A stretch of DNA of 64,000 nucleotides from Pseudomonas flavescens (GTDB taxonomy: Bacteria > Pseudomonadota > Gammaproteobacteria > Pseudomonadales > Pseudomonadaceae). Below are positions 1 through 10,160 of this stretch, piece after piece. The translations under genes and the position numbers were made by a program. The first letter of the stretch is position 1, and the number at the start of each line of letters is the position of its first letter. The notes under the pieces are model-generated. The model had not been told where the DNA came from and made no database searches. It saw nothing but the letters and a program-made list of their open reading frames with translations. The stretch is taken from NCBI RefSeq assembly GCF_013408425.1, contig NZ_JACBYV010000001.1, positions 1,612,001-1,676,000 of the forward strand, written 5' to 3'.

Positions 1-118
1 ACTCTGGCTTATCTTCATGATTAGTATGGATTTTCATTTGAAAATCTCGCTTCTTGAAAAGCCATCAGTCCGCTGTTACTCGAAGCCTGGCGCTTGCAAC
101 GCGCCACTTCGTGTATGA

Positions 119-1531
<1,413 letters not shown>

Positions 1532-1550
1532 GCTATAGCCAGTCTCAAGG

Positions 1551-1580
1551 ACGCCCGGCTGAAGCCGGGCGTTTCTTTTT
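1551..1580 (+). terminator. Intrinsic terminator of purB
   Basis: A 9-bp perfect stem (ACGCCCGGC / GCCGGGCGT) with a TGAA loop is followed by a run of T broken by one C. It lies 20 bases after the purB stop. Confidence 0.9.
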
Positions 1581-1611
1581 ATACGCTTTAATAAATATCA
1601 AGGACTTACAG

Positions 1612-2778
1612 ATGAATCCTGATGCTCCTCTTCAGCTATTGGGTGGCCTGAGCGCACGTGAGTTCCTGCGCGATTACTGGCAGAAGAAGCCCCTGCTGGT
1701 GCGCCAGGCCATCCCCGCGTTCGAAAGCCCGATCTCTCCGGACGAACTGGCCGGCCTCGCCCTCGAGGAAGAAGTGGAATCGCGCCTGGTAATCGAGCAT
1801 GGCGAAACGCCTTGGGAGGTGCGCCGGGGCCCCTTCGCCGAGGATGCGTTCTCGCAGTTGCCAGAGCGCGAATGGACGCTACTGGTGCAGGCCGTCGACC
1901 AGTTCGTTCCAGAGGTTGCCGAGCTGCTGGAAGAATTCAAGTTTCTGCCCAAGTGGCGTATCGATGACGTGATGATCAGTTTCGCCGCACCTGGCGGCGG
2001 CGTTGGTCCGCACTACGATAACTACGATGTGTTTCTCCTGCAGGGCCATGGCCGTCGTCGCTGGCAGATCGGCCAGATGTGCGATTCGCAAAGCCCCCTG
2101 CTGCCGGATCTCGACATGAAGATCCTGGCTCAATTCGATCAAACCGAAGAATGGGTTCTCGAGCCCGGCGATATGCTCTATCTGCCGCCGCTCCTGGCCC
2201 ATAGTGGCACCGCCGAGGATGACTGCATGACTTATTCCGTGGGTTTCCGCGCACCCAGCGCGGCCGAAGTATTGACCCATTTCACCGATTTTCTCGGTCA
2301 GTTCCTGCCCGATGAAACGCGCTATAGCGACGCCGGCACCGTGCCCGTCAGCGACCCCAACGAGATTCAGCGCGACGCCCTGGACCGCCTCAAGGCGCTG
2401 CTCGCCGAGCACATGAGCGACGAGCGCCTGTTGATGACCTGGTTCGGCCAGTTCATGACCGAGCCACGCTACCCGGAGCTGATCGCCGGTATCGAGATCG
2501 ACGAAGACGGCTTCCTCGACCAGCTGGAAGACGGCGCCGTGATGATCCGCAACCCCAGTGCACGCATGGCCTGGTCCGAAGTCGGCGAAGACCTGGTGCT
2601 GTTCGCCAGCGGCCAGAGTCGCGTCGTTTCCGCCGGCCTGCGTGAGCTGCTGAAAATGATCTGCTCTGCCGATGCCCTGCACCTGGAAAACCTTGGCCCA
2701 TGGCTGGCCAACGACGAAGCACGCACCCTGCTGCTGGAACTCGCCAAGCAAGGGAGCGTGGAGTTCGCCGATGAATGA
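1612..2778 (+). CDS. roxA: JmjC-type 2-oxoglutarate oxygenase, ribosomal protein uL16 arginine hydroxylase (RoxA/YcfD family)
   Basis: Cupin-fold Fe(II)/2-oxoglutarate oxygenase. Members of the family hydroxylate an arginine of ribosomal protein uL16. The iron ligands are plain: H134 and D136 in GPHYDNYD, and H197 in LLAHSGT. The 388-residue length fits the family, including the C-terminal dimerisation and winged-helix part. The stop overlaps the start of the acetyltransferase gene by 8 bases, which suggests translational coupling. The family assignment is firm; the uL16 substrate is inferred from characterised homologues. Confidence 0.9.
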   Translation: MNPDAPLQLLGGLSAREFLRDYWQKKPLLVRQAIPAFESPISPDELAGLALEEEVESRLVIEHGETPWEVRRGPFAEDAFSQLPEREWTLLVQAVDQFVPEVAELLEEFKFLPKWRIDDVMISFAAPGGGVGPHYDNYDVFLLQGHGRRRWQIGQMCDSQSPLLPDLDMKILAQFDQTEEWVLEPGDMLYLPPLLAHSGTAEDDCMTYSVGFRAPSAAEVLTHFTDFLGQFLPDETRYSDAGTVPVSDPNEIQRDALDRLKALLAEHMSDERLLMTWFGQFMTEPRYPELIAGIEIDEDGFLDQLEDGAVMIRNPSARMAWSEVGEDLVLFASGQSRVVSAGLRELLKMICSADALHLENLGPWLANDEARTLLLELAKQGSVEFADE

Positions 2779-3196
2779 CCTGCACGTACGCATCGCCGAC
2801 TGGCACAGGGATTACGAAGAACTGCGACGCATCCGTGAAACGGTATTCGTCGCTGAGCAGGCGGTGCCGCCTGAGCTGGAATGGGACGCCGAAGACAGTG
2901 ATGCCGTGCATTTTCTCGCCTGCGAAGGCGATTACCCGATCGGCACCGCGCGCCTGCTGGCCGATGGTCAGATCGGTCGGGTATCGGTACTCAAGGACTG
3001 GCGCGGACTGAAGGTCGGCGAAGCGCTGCTGCATGCAGTGATCGCCGAAGCCGAGAAACGCGGGCTGAGTCAGCAAATGCTCAGCGCCCAGGTGCAGGCA
3101 ACGCCGTTCTATGAAAAGCTGGGCTTCACTGTAGTGAGTGACGAATACCTGGAAGCGGGCATTCCCCACGTCGACATGGTGCGCAGCAGCGGCTGA
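2771..3196 (+). CDS. GNAT-family N-acetyltransferase
   Basis: A 141-residue single-domain acetyltransferase. The acetyl-CoA pyrophosphate loop is seen as WRGLKVGEALL (about residues 77-87), followed by the family's C-terminal 'TPFYEKLGF' strand-turn. It resembles ElaA/YjcF-type enzymes, whose substrates are mostly unknown. The start chosen is the ATG at 2771, which overlaps the roxA stop; the open frame runs further upstream only inside roxA. Its position directly behind a ribosomal oxygenase hints at, but does not prove, a link to protein modification. Confidence 0.85.
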   Translation: MNDLHVRIADWHRDYEELRRIRETVFVAEQAVPPELEWDAEDSDAVHFLACEGDYPIGTARLLADGQIGRVSVLKDWRGLKVGEALLHAVIAEAEKRGLSQQMLSAQVQATPFYEKLGFTVVSDEYLEAGIPHVDMVRSSG

Positions 3197-3235
3197 TGAA
3201 TCAGCTGTGGCTACGCCGGTGCCACAGAGGTCAGC

Positions 3236-3856
3236 ATGAACGATGAACACACGCCCGATGATGCCGAACTCGAACCCATCGAGTTCGAGTCACCCGGGCG
3301 TTTCACCTTGCACAACCCGGACAGCCAGCTGCCATCGCCTGCAGCCTGGGAACCGGCGCCCTTCGTGCTGGGCAGCGAGCAGGCGCTACAGCGCTTCAGT
3401 TTGCCCGACCACGCCCGTAGCCATGCACTGGCACTGATGCAACAGGCCGGCCGCACGCTGTGCCTTTACAGCCCCGATCTCGAGCCCTGGCTCTACCACC
3501 ACAGCAGTATTCAACAGGCGTGCACGCAGTTTCTGTTGAGCCACCGCAACAGCCGGCTACGCATTCTGGTGCGTGACAGCAGTCGCGCAGTTCGTGACGG
3601 GCATCGACTGATCGCCTTGTCGCGCAAGCTGTCCAGTCACGTGCAGATTCGCCGCTGCCATCCCGATTACCCGGCCCCCGAGGGCGCTTTTCTGCTGGCT
3701 GACGATCAGGGCCTGCTGGTGCGCCCCGAGCCGGATCAATTTGCCGGCTATGCGAAATACCAGGATCCCGCTCGTGTTCGCCAGTTGCAGCGGCTGTTCG
3801 ACCAAACCTGGGATACCAGTATCACCGATCCTGATTTGCGGAGTTTTCTGCTATGA
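3236..3856 (+). CDS. Conserved hypothetical protein, PLD-like (DUF7931 type)
   Basis: A 206-residue cytoplasmic protein without signal peptide or membrane segment. The N-terminal 50 residues are acidic and probably disordered. From about residue 60 it matches in style a group of pseudomonad proteins with a phospholipase-D-like fold (GRTLCLYSPDLEPWLYHH, SRLRILVRD, GRxLIALSRKL), but no HxKxxxxD catalytic motif is present, so a catalytic role is unlikely. It lies 39 bases after the GNAT gene, and its last bases overlap the start of the secretin-like gene (ATGA), so the two are probably co-translated. The fold is from memory of the family; the function is unknown. Confidence 0.7.
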   Translation: MNDEHTPDDAELEPIEFESPGRFTLHNPDSQLPSPAAWEPAPFVLGSEQALQRFSLPDHARSHALALMQQAGRTLCLYSPDLEPWLYHHSSIQQACTQFLLSHRNSRLRILVRDSSRAVRDGHRLIALSRKLSSHVQIRRCHPDYPAPEGAFLLADDQGLLVRPEPDQFAGYAKYQDPARVRQLQRLFDQTWDTSITDPDLRSFLL

Positions 3857-4674
3857 AGAGTTTCCTGCTGAAACGGCGCTTTCTCGGCGCAGCGCTGCTC
3901 GCTTTCAGTCTCTCGGCGTCGGCTGCCACCGAAGTCATCCCGCTCAACTACCGGACCGCAGCCGACCTGCTGCCCGTGGTGCAGTCGGCCCTCGGCAACG
4001 AGGGGCGCGTCAGCGCCTACGGCAACCAGCTCATCGTCAATGCGTCACCCGGCAAGATCGAAGAGGTCCGCGCCCTGCTCGGCCAGCTCGATACTCAGCC
4101 CCGGCGGCTGCTGATCAGCGTCGACACCAGTGAGTCCGCCTACCGCGATGACCGGGGGTACAGCGTCGATGGCAGCATCAGCGCCGGCAACGGCCAGGTG
4201 GATATCGGCCGCGGTGAAATCCAGGGGCGTGATCAGGCACGCATCATCCGCCGCAGCACCGACAGCCGCGGCGGCGGCACTCAGCAGGTACAGACCAGCG
4301 AAGGCTATCCAGCGCTGATTCAGGTCGGCCAGAGCGTGCCGGTGACCACCAGCAGCCGCGGCCCCTACGGCCAGATCACCAACAACACCGAATACCGCAA
4401 CGTCACCCAAGGCTTCTACGTCACCGCCAGCCTGGCCGGCGAAGTCGTGCATCTGGATATCAGCAGCAATCGAGATCGGCTGAATCAGAACCAGCCGGGC
4501 GTGATCGACATTCAGCAGGCCGATACCCGGGTCAGCGGCCGGATCGGCGAGTGGATCAGCATTGGCGGCAGCAGCGAGCAAAGCCAGGCAGACCGCAGCG
4601 GCGTATTGCGGCGCTACTCGACCGAAGGCCGTGAAGATATGAGCATGCGCGTGAAGGTCGACGTAATCGACTGA
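3853..4674 (+). CDS. Exported secretin-like protein (orphan N-domain plus partial secretin region)
   Basis: 273 residues. A cleavable signal peptide (about 1-24, ending ASA) precedes a secretin N1-type domain (VIPLNYRTAADLLPVVQSAL ... NQLIVNASPGKIEEVRALL, about 28-85) and the usual 'LLISVDT' strand. A long Gly/Ser/Gln-rich linker leads to a region (about 150-273) that resembles the first strands of a secretin barrel (GYPALIQVGQSVPV; V.GRIGEWISIGG). It is far too short for a pore-forming secretin and no other secretion gene is near. It overlaps the upstream PLD-like gene by 4 bases. It may be a small periplasmic or outer-membrane protein of NolW type; its job is unknown. Confidence 0.75.
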   Translation: MKSFLLKRRFLGAALLAFSLSASAATEVIPLNYRTAADLLPVVQSALGNEGRVSAYGNQLIVNASPGKIEEVRALLGQLDTQPRRLLISVDTSESAYRDDRGYSVDGSISAGNGQVDIGRGEIQGRDQARIIRRSTDSRGGGTQQVQTSEGYPALIQVGQSVPVTTSSRGPYGQITNNTEYRNVTQGFYVTASLAGEVVHLDISSNRDRLNQNQPGVIDIQQADTRVSGRIGEWISIGGSSEQSQADRSGVLRRYSTEGREDMSMRVKVDVID

Positions 4675-4715
4675 AAGCCCCGTAAAACGTGACTATACGG
4701 TCGATCTAAGACTTA

Positions 4716-4741
4716 TGTAGTAGATCTAAAAAAACACTACA
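4716..4741. promoter_or_regulatory. Candidate RccR operator upstream of aceA
   Basis: A perfect inverted repeat TGTAGT-N14-ACTACA lies in AT-rich DNA. As I recall it, the pseudomonad RpiR-family regulator RccR, which responds to KDPG and controls the glyoxylate shunt including aceA, binds TGTAGT/ACTACA half-sites. The half-sites and the target gene fit. The exact spacing rule is from memory. Confidence 0.6.
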
Positions 4742-4745
4742 AAAA

Positions 4746-4845
4746 CGATTGACGAACATTTTCGTCGGTCGCATGATGGCCTCGCTCCCGCTAATCAGGG
4801 GCTCTGGAAACGGAGCCTCCGGGTCGTATTCTTGCTTACCGCAAG
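4746..4845 (+). promoter_or_regulatory. Three consecutive hairpins in the aceA leader
   Basis: Hairpin 1 (4746-4771) has an 11-bp stem with two U-G pairs and a CATT loop (core GACGAA / TTCGTC). Hairpin 2 (4800-4817) is GGCTC / GAGCC. Hairpin 3 (4831-4845) is CTTGC-TTACC-GCAAG. None ends in a long T-run, so they do not look like simple terminators. They may stabilise or regulate the aceA messenger. Confidence 0.45.
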
Positions 4846-5149
4846 ATCGATTCGTGTTGTTAAGCCCACAAGGCAGTTCGACGAGATGGCGACTGGAACG
4901 AGGTTGTCCTGAGGGACGGGGAAGCGTTTCACGTATCGAATTGCACAGTGCCAAGGGCGTCCACGGGCCTGCACGCACAACAGCTCGCCTACCCGGCGAG
5001 TGGCAAACGATACGTTTCGTCCACCCGACCCAAGTGTCCTCCTCATTCCGGTTTCCTCTCAACGTCTGCGGTGAGCTCGCTCCGAGCCCTGCGCCTTGAC
5101 TGCGCGCGACGTTCGGCGCTCGACCAAACACACACTTGAAGGATTGACC

Positions 5150-6745
5150 ATGTCAGCTTACGAAAACGACATCAAAGCCGTTGCCGCCCTGAAAGAAGCC
5201 GCTGGCAGCAGCTGGAGCGCCATCAACCCGGAATCCGTCGCACGCATGCGCGCCCAGAACCGCTTCAAGACCGGCCTGGACGTCGCCAAGTACACGGCAG
5301 CCATCATGCGCAAGGACATGGCCGAGTACGACGCCGACTCCTCCGTCTATACCCAGTCCCTCGGCTGCTGGCACGGTTTCATCGGCCAACAGAAGCTGAT
5401 TTCCATCAAGAAGCACCTGAAGACCACCAACAAACGCTACCTCTACCTGTCCGGCTGGATGATCGCCGCGCTGCGTTCCGATTTCGGCCCGCTGCCCGAT
5501 CAGTCCATGCACGAGAAGACTGCGGTCGCCGCGCTGATCGAGGAGCTCTACACCTTCCTGCGCCAGGCCGACGCCCGTGAGCTGGACCTGCTGTTCAGCG
5601 CCCTGGACGCCGCCCGCGACGCCGGTGACAAGGCCAAGCAGAGCGAAATTCAGGCGCAGATCGACAATTTCGAAACCCATGTGGTGCCGATCATCGCCGA
5701 CATCGACGCCGGCTTCGGCAACCCGGAGGCCACTTACCTGCTGGCCAAGAAAATGATCGAGGCAGGCGCCTGCTGCATCCAGATCGAGAACCAGGTGTCC
5801 GACGAGAAACAGTGCGGCCACCAGGATGGCAAGGTCACCGTTCCCCATGTCGACTTCCTGGCCAAGATCAACGCCGTGCGCTATGCCTTCCTCGAGCTGG
5901 GCGTGGACGACGGCGTGATCGTCGCCCGTACCGACTCCCTGGGGGCAGGCCTGACCAAGCAGATCGCCGTGACCAGCGAGCCGGGCGACCTGGGTGACCA
6001 GTACAACTCGTTCCTCGACTGCGATGAAATCAGTGCATCGGAACTGAAGAACGGCGACGTGGTGATCAACCGCGAAGGCAAGCTGCTGCGACCCAAGCGC
6101 CTGCCGTCCAACCTGTTCCAGTTCCGCAAGGGCACCGGTGAAGATCGCTGCGTACTGGACAGCATCACCTCGCTGCAGAACGGCGCCGACATGATCTGGA
6201 TCGAAACCGAGAAGCCTCACGTCGGGCAGATCAAGGCCATGGTCGATCGCGTTCGCGAAGTCGTTCCCAATGCCAAGCTGGTCTACAACAACAGCCCGTC
6301 GTTCAACTGGACGCTGAGCTTCCGTCAGCAGGTATTCGACGCGTTCGTCGCCGACGGCAAGGATGTTTCCGGCTACGACCGCGCCAAGCTGATGAGCGTC
6401 GAGTACGACGAGACCGAGCTGGCTCAGGTTGCCGACGAGAAGATCCGCACCTTCCAGCGCGATGGTTCGGCCAACGCCGGTATCTTCCACCACCTGATCA
6501 CCCTGCCCACCTACCACACTGCGGCGCTGTCCACCGACAACCTCGCCAAGGGCTATTTCGCCGACCAGGGCATGCTGGCCTACGTGAAGGGCGTGCAGCG
6601 TCAGGAGATCCGCCAGGGCATCGCCTGCGTCAAGCACCAGAACATGGCTGGCTCGGACATCGGCGACAACCACAAGGAGTACTTTGCGGGTGAAGCGGCA
6701 CTGAAGGCCGGCGGCAAGGACAACACGATGAACCAGTTCCACTGA
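5150..6745 (+). CDS. aceA: Isocitrate lyase (long pseudomonad form)
   Basis: First enzyme of the glyoxylate shunt: it splits isocitrate into glyoxylate and succinate, allowing growth on acetate and fatty acids. At 531 residues it is of the long class found in Pseudomonas, about 100 residues longer than the E. coli enzyme. The catalytic loop is K-Q-C-G-H with Cys about 222, preceded by the metal-binding DIDAGFGNPEATY segment (about 185-196). The start is ATG 5150, placed 6-7 bases after a GAAGGA ribosome site; the open frame extends 18 codons upstream without support. It is monocistronic, with its own long regulated leader and a terminator behind. Confidence 0.97.
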   Translation: MSAYENDIKAVAALKEAAGSSWSAINPESVARMRAQNRFKTGLDVAKYTAAIMRKDMAEYDADSSVYTQSLGCWHGFIGQQKLISIKKHLKTTNKRYLYLSGWMIAALRSDFGPLPDQSMHEKTAVAALIEELYTFLRQADARELDLLFSALDAARDAGDKAKQSEIQAQIDNFETHVVPIIADIDAGFGNPEATYLLAKKMIEAGACCIQIENQVSDEKQCGHQDGKVTVPHVDFLAKINAVRYAFLELGVDDGVIVARTDSLGAGLTKQIAVTSEPGDLGDQYNSFLDCDEISASELKNGDVVINREGKLLRPKRLPSNLFQFRKGTGEDRCVLDSITSLQNGADMIWIETEKPHVGQIKAMVDRVREVVPNAKLVYNNSPSFNWTLSFRQQVFDAFVADGKDVSGYDRAKLMSVEYDETELAQVADEKIRTFQRDGSANAGIFHHLITLPTYHTAALSTDNLAKGYFADQGMLAYVKGVQRQEIRQGIACVKHQNMAGSDIGDNHKEYFAGEAALKAGGKDNTMNQFH

Positions 6746-6794
6746 CAGAACTGACAGACGTGCGCGTCGTCAGGCGCACGCTGTAACCCTTGAG

Positions 6795-6821
6795 CCCCGG
6801 CAGCGATGTCGGGGTTTTTTT
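6795..6821 (+). terminator. Intrinsic terminator of aceA
   Basis: Stem CCCCGGCA / TGTCGGGG (one G-U pair) with a GCGA tetraloop, followed by seven T. Confidence 0.9.
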
Positions 6822-7207
6822 ATTGCTGTAACTAATAGGCGAGAAAGTTCAATGGTCATTGTGTGTTGAAGTGCGCCATGGATGGACAACTAAGCGACAA
6901 GTAAAAGCTTAAAAGAACAAATTCTCAAATGATAAATATTCCCATTGAAGTCTGTTTAATTATTCACTACATGCATTTAAGCGGGGCGACCATAGAGCCA
7001 TGTCATTTTTATAGGTCATTGATTTAAAAGGGCAAATGCTCTTTTCTCGATGTCAGGCAAGCGACTTAATATTAATTTTTTGCGCTGAAAAATTTACTTA
7101 CACCCAATACAGGCATAACATTATGCAAATAGATGCGAGGCGGCTGTGGTTGCCTTGCCATAACTTTAATTACGCGTGAAGCCGTTCCTTGCCTGAGGAG
7201 TCCCGGC
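6822..7207 (+). promoter_or_regulatory. AT-rich region upstream of the nuo operon
   Basis: About 385 bases, markedly AT-rich against the surrounding genes, with no plausible gene. It should contain the nuo promoter(s) and operator sites. A near-perfect 20-base palindrome lies at 7026-7045 (AAAAGGGCA-AA-TGCTCTTTT, one G-T pair). The nuoA ribosome site GAGGAG is at 7195-7200. I could not pick a single convincing -35/-10 pair. Confidence 0.55.
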
Positions 7208-7621
7208 ATGTTGGAAGCAAGCAGTTCCCTGTCCCACAACTGGGCGTTGGCCGTTTTTCTGCTGGGGGTCGTTGGCCTCTGTGCGTTCATGATGGGCGTA
7301 TCCAGCCTGCTGGGTAGCAAGGCATGGGGCCGCAGCAAGAACGAGCCGTTCGAATCGGGCATGCTTCCCACTGGCAGCGCACGTCTGCGTCTGTCCGCAA
7401 AATTCTATCTGGTCGCGATGCTCTTCGTGATCTTCGACGTCGAAGCCCTCTTTCTCTTCGCCTGGGCCGTCTCCGTTCGCGAAAGCGGCTGGGCCGGCTT
7501 CATCGAAGCAGCCGTTTTCATAAACATTCTGTTGGCAGGTCTTGTCTACCTTTGGCGTATCGGTGCGCTCGATTGGGCACCCGAGGGCCGTAAGTCTCGG
7601 CAAGCGAAGCTGAAACAATGA
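7208..7621 (+). CDS. nuoA: NADH-quinone oxidoreductase subunit A
   Basis: Small membrane subunit of complex I, 137 residues, with three predicted transmembrane helices and the conserved loop [36 protein letters not shown] (Glu/Asp in FDVE). It helps form the quinone-cavity interface with NuoH and NuoJ. ATG 7208 is 7 bases after GAGGAG; the frame extends upstream through the promoter region without support. First gene of the 13-gene operon. Confidence 0.96.
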   Translation: MLEASSSLSHNWALAVFLLGVVGLCAFMMGVSSLLGSKAWGRSKNEPFESGMLPTGSARLRLSAKFYLVAMLFVIFDVEALFLFAWAVSVRESGWAGFIEAAVFINILLAGLVYLWRIGALDWAPEGRKSRQAKLKQ

Positions 7622-7631
7622 GGCTTTGGCG

Positions 7632-8309
7632 ATGCAATACAAACTTACTCGGATCGATCCGGATGCTCCCAACGAGCAATACCCGATCGGCAAGCAGGAG
7701 GTCGTTTCCGACCAGCGTCTAGAAGACGAAGTGCACAAGAACATCTACATGGGGAAACTCTCGGATGTTCTCAGTGGTGCGGTGAACTGGGGTCGCAAGA
7801 ACTCCCTGTGGCCGTACAATTTCGGCCTGTCGTGCTGCTACGTGGAAATGACCACCGCCTTCACCGCGCCGCACGACGTTGCGCGCTTCGGTGCCGAGGT
7901 AATCCGCGCATCCCCACGCCAGGCGGACTTCATGGTCATCGCCGGCACCTGCTTCATCAAGATGGCGCCCGTCATCCAGCGTCTCTATGAGCAGATGCTC
8001 GAGCCCAAGTGGGTCATCTCCATGGGTTCGTGCGCCAATTCCGGCGGCATGTACGACATCTACTCGGTCGTTCAGGGTGTCGACAAGTTCCTTCCCGTCG
8101 ACGTCTACATACCCGGTTGCCCGCCCCGTCCCGAGGCATTTCTGCAAGGGCTGATGCTGCTGCAGGAATCGATCGGTCAGGAGCGCCGCCCGCTGTCCTG
8201 GGTCGTTGGCGATCAAGGCGTTTATCGCGCCGAGATGCCTTCCCAGAAAGAACAGCGCCGCGAGCAGCGTATTGCGGTTACCAACCTGCGTTCCCCTGAC
8301 GAAGTCTGA
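7632..8309 (+). CDS. nuoB: NADH-quinone oxidoreductase subunit B
   Basis: Peripheral-arm subunit carrying iron-sulfur cluster N2, the last electron donor to quinone. The four ligands are visible as CC in LSCCYVEM, then GTC and GSC, and the conserved CPPRPE follows. 225 residues, as in other pseudomonads. A TTG six bases upstream is in frame, but ATG 7632 matches the usual N terminus ([18 protein letters not shown]). It lies 10 bases after nuoA. Confidence 0.97.
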   Translation: MQYKLTRIDPDAPNEQYPIGKQEVVSDQRLEDEVHKNIYMGKLSDVLSGAVNWGRKNSLWPYNFGLSCCYVEMTTAFTAPHDVARFGAEVIRASPRQADFMVIAGTCFIKMAPVIQRLYEQMLEPKWVISMGSCANSGGMYDIYSVVQGVDKFLPVDVYIPGCPPRPEAFLQGLMLLQESIGQERRPLSWVVGDQGVYRAEMPSQKEQRREQRIAVTNLRSPDEV

Positions 8310-8368
8310 GTCCCGCTTTCCAGCAAGGCCGGATTCACTCTCACCGTTGACCGATAGCGATCGAGACC

Positions 8369-10150
8369 ATGACTGCAGACACCACCGTGTCCATTGCGCC
8401 GTACAAGGCGGACGACCAAGACGTCGTCGTTGAGCTTCAATCCCGTTTTGGCGCCGACAGCTTCACGCTGCAGGCCACCCGCACCGGCATGCCGGTCATC
8501 TGGGTCGGCCGCGACAAGCTCGTCGAGGTGCTGCGCTTCCTGCGCCAGGCATCGCGCCCCTACGTCATGCTGTATGACCTGCACGGCGTCGACGAGCGCC
8601 TGCGCACTCAGCGTCGCGGCCTGCCGGACGCTGACTTCACCGTGTTCTACCACCTCATGTCGCTGGAGCGTAACAGCGACGTGATGATCAAGGTGGCCCT
8701 GCGCGAGGGCGATCTCAACCTGCCTTCGGTGACCGGTATCTGGCCGAACGCCAACTGGTACGAGCGCGAAGTGTGGGACCTCTACGGCATCCATTTCACC
8801 GGTCACCCGCACCTGACCCGGATCATGATGCCGCCGACCTGGGAAGGTCACCCGCTGCGCAAGGACTATCCGGCGCGCGCCACCGAATTCGATCCGTTCA
8901 GCCTGACCCTGGCCAAGCAACAGCTCGAGGAGGAAGCCGCACGCTTCAACCCCGAGGACTGGGGCATGAAGCGCCAGAGCGAGAACGAGGACTACATGTT
9001 CCTCAACCTCGGCCCCAACCACCCGTCTGCGCACGGTGCGTTCCGCATCATCCTGCAGCTCGACGGTGAAGAAATCGTCGATTGCGTGCCAGAGGTCGGT
9101 TACCACCACCGTGGTGCCGAGAAAATGGCCGAACGCCAGAGCTGGCACAGCTTCATTCCCTACACCGACCGTATCGACTACCTCGGCGGGGTGATGAACA
9201 ACCTGCCTTACGTGCTCTCGGTCGAGAAGCTCGCGGGCATCAAGGTGCCGCAGAAGGTCGACACCATCCGCATCATGATGGCCGAGTTCTTCCGCATCAC
9301 CAGCCACCTGCTGTTCCTGGGTACCTATATCCAGGACGTCGGCGCGATGACCCCGGTGTTCTTCACCTTCACCGACCGCCAGCGTGCCTACAAGGTGATC
9401 GAAGCCATCACCGGTTTCCGCCTGCACCCGGCCTGGTACCGCATCGGCGGTGTCGCTCACGACCTGCCGCGCGGCTGGGAGAAACTGGTCAAGGAATTCG
9501 TCGACTGGCTGCCCAAGCGCCTCGACGAATACGAGAAGGCCGCGCTGCGCAACAGCATCCTCAAGGCGCGGACCATCGGTGTCGCTCAGTACAACACCAA
9601 GGAAGCGCTGGAATGGGGCACCACCGGGGCCGGCCTGCGCGCCACCGGTTGCGACTTCGACCTGCGCAAGGCACGCCCCTACTCCGGCTACGAGAACTTC
9701 GAGTTCGAAGTGCCGCTGGCCGTCAACGGCGATGCCTATGACCGCTGCATGGTGCGTGTCGAGGAGATGCGTCAGAGCATCAAGATCATCGACCAGTGCA
9801 TGCGCAACATGCCGGAAGGCCCGTACAAGGCGGATCACCCGCTGACCACGCCGCCGCCGAAGGAACGCACGCTGCAGCACATCGAAACGCTGATCACCCA
9901 CTTCCTGCAGGTTTCCTGGGGCCCGGTCATGCCGGCCAACGAAAGCTTCCAGATGATCGAAGCGACCAAGGGGATCAACAGTTACTACCTGACCAGCGAC
10001 GGCAGCACCATGAGCTATCGCACCCGGATCCGTACCCCGAGCTTCCCGCACCTGCAGCAGATCCCTTCGGTGATCCGCGGCAGCATGGTCGCTGACCTGA
10101 TCGCGTATCTGGGCAGTATCGACTTCGTTATGGCCGACGTGGATCGCTGA
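8369..10150 (+). CDS. nuoC: NADH-quinone oxidoreductase fused subunits C and D
   Basis: 593-residue fusion of NuoC (about 1-190, the 30-kDa module with [14 protein letters not shown] motif [17 protein letters not shown]) and NuoD (about 215-593, the 49-kDa module that forms the quinone site; [28 protein letters not shown]). The C-D fusion is typical of gamma-proteobacteria and is often called nuoCD. It lies 59 bases after nuoB and 10 bases before nuoE. Confidence 0.97.
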   Translation: MTADTTVSIAPYKADDQDVVVELQSRFGADSFTLQATRTGMPVIWVGRDKLVEVLRFLRQASRPYVMLYDLHGVDERLRTQRRGLPDADFTVFYHLMSLERNSDVMIKVALREGDLNLPSVTGIWPNANWYEREVWDLYGIHFTGHPHLTRIMMPPTWEGHPLRKDYPARATEFDPFSLTLAKQQLEEEAARFNPEDWGMKRQSENEDYMFLNLGPNHPSAHGAFRIILQLDGEEIVDCVPEVGYHHRGAEKMAERQSWHSFIPYTDRIDYLGGVMNNLPYVLSVEKLAGIKVPQKVDTIRIMMAEFFRITSHLLFLGTYIQDVGAMTPVFFTFTDRQRAYKVIEAITGFRLHPAWYRIGGVAHDLPRGWEKLVKEFVDWLPKRLDEYEKAALRNSILKARTIGVAQYNTKEALEWGTTGAGLRATGCDFDLRKARPYSGYENFEFEVPLAVNGDAYDRCMVRVEEMRQSIKIIDQCMRNMPEGPYKADHPLTTPPPKERTLQHIETLITHFLQVSWGPVMPANESFQMIEATKGINSYYLTSDGSTMSYRTRIRTPSFPHLQQIPSVIRGSMVADLIAYLGSIDFVMADVDR

Positions 10151-10160
10151 GGAAAACACC

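Larger units (their letters stand above)
4675..5149 (+). other. Long intergenic leader of aceA
   Basis: 475 bases with no convincing gene; the reading frames on either strand have no family resemblance and poor codon use. The first 70 bases are AT-rich and hold an RccR-like operator (4716-4741). Three hairpins follow (4746-4845), and the rest is GC-rich up to the aceA ribosome site at about 5138-5143. This is consistent with a far-upstream promoter and a structured untranslated leader of some 400 bases. Confidence 0.6.

Noticed and set aside
3853-4674. Component of a type II or III secretion system
   Set aside because: The protein is too short for a secretin pore and no other secretion gene is near.
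4706-5131. Frames of 141 (minus) and 116 (plus) codons in the aceA leader
   Set aside because: Neither has family features or a proper ribosome site, and both cross the operator and hairpins. The region is better explained as a leader.
5153-6742. 529-codon antisense frame over aceA, and a similar 648-codon frame over nuoCD (8222-10168)
   Set aside because: Both follow the third-base bias of the real genes, have no ribosome site, and read as low-complexity protein.
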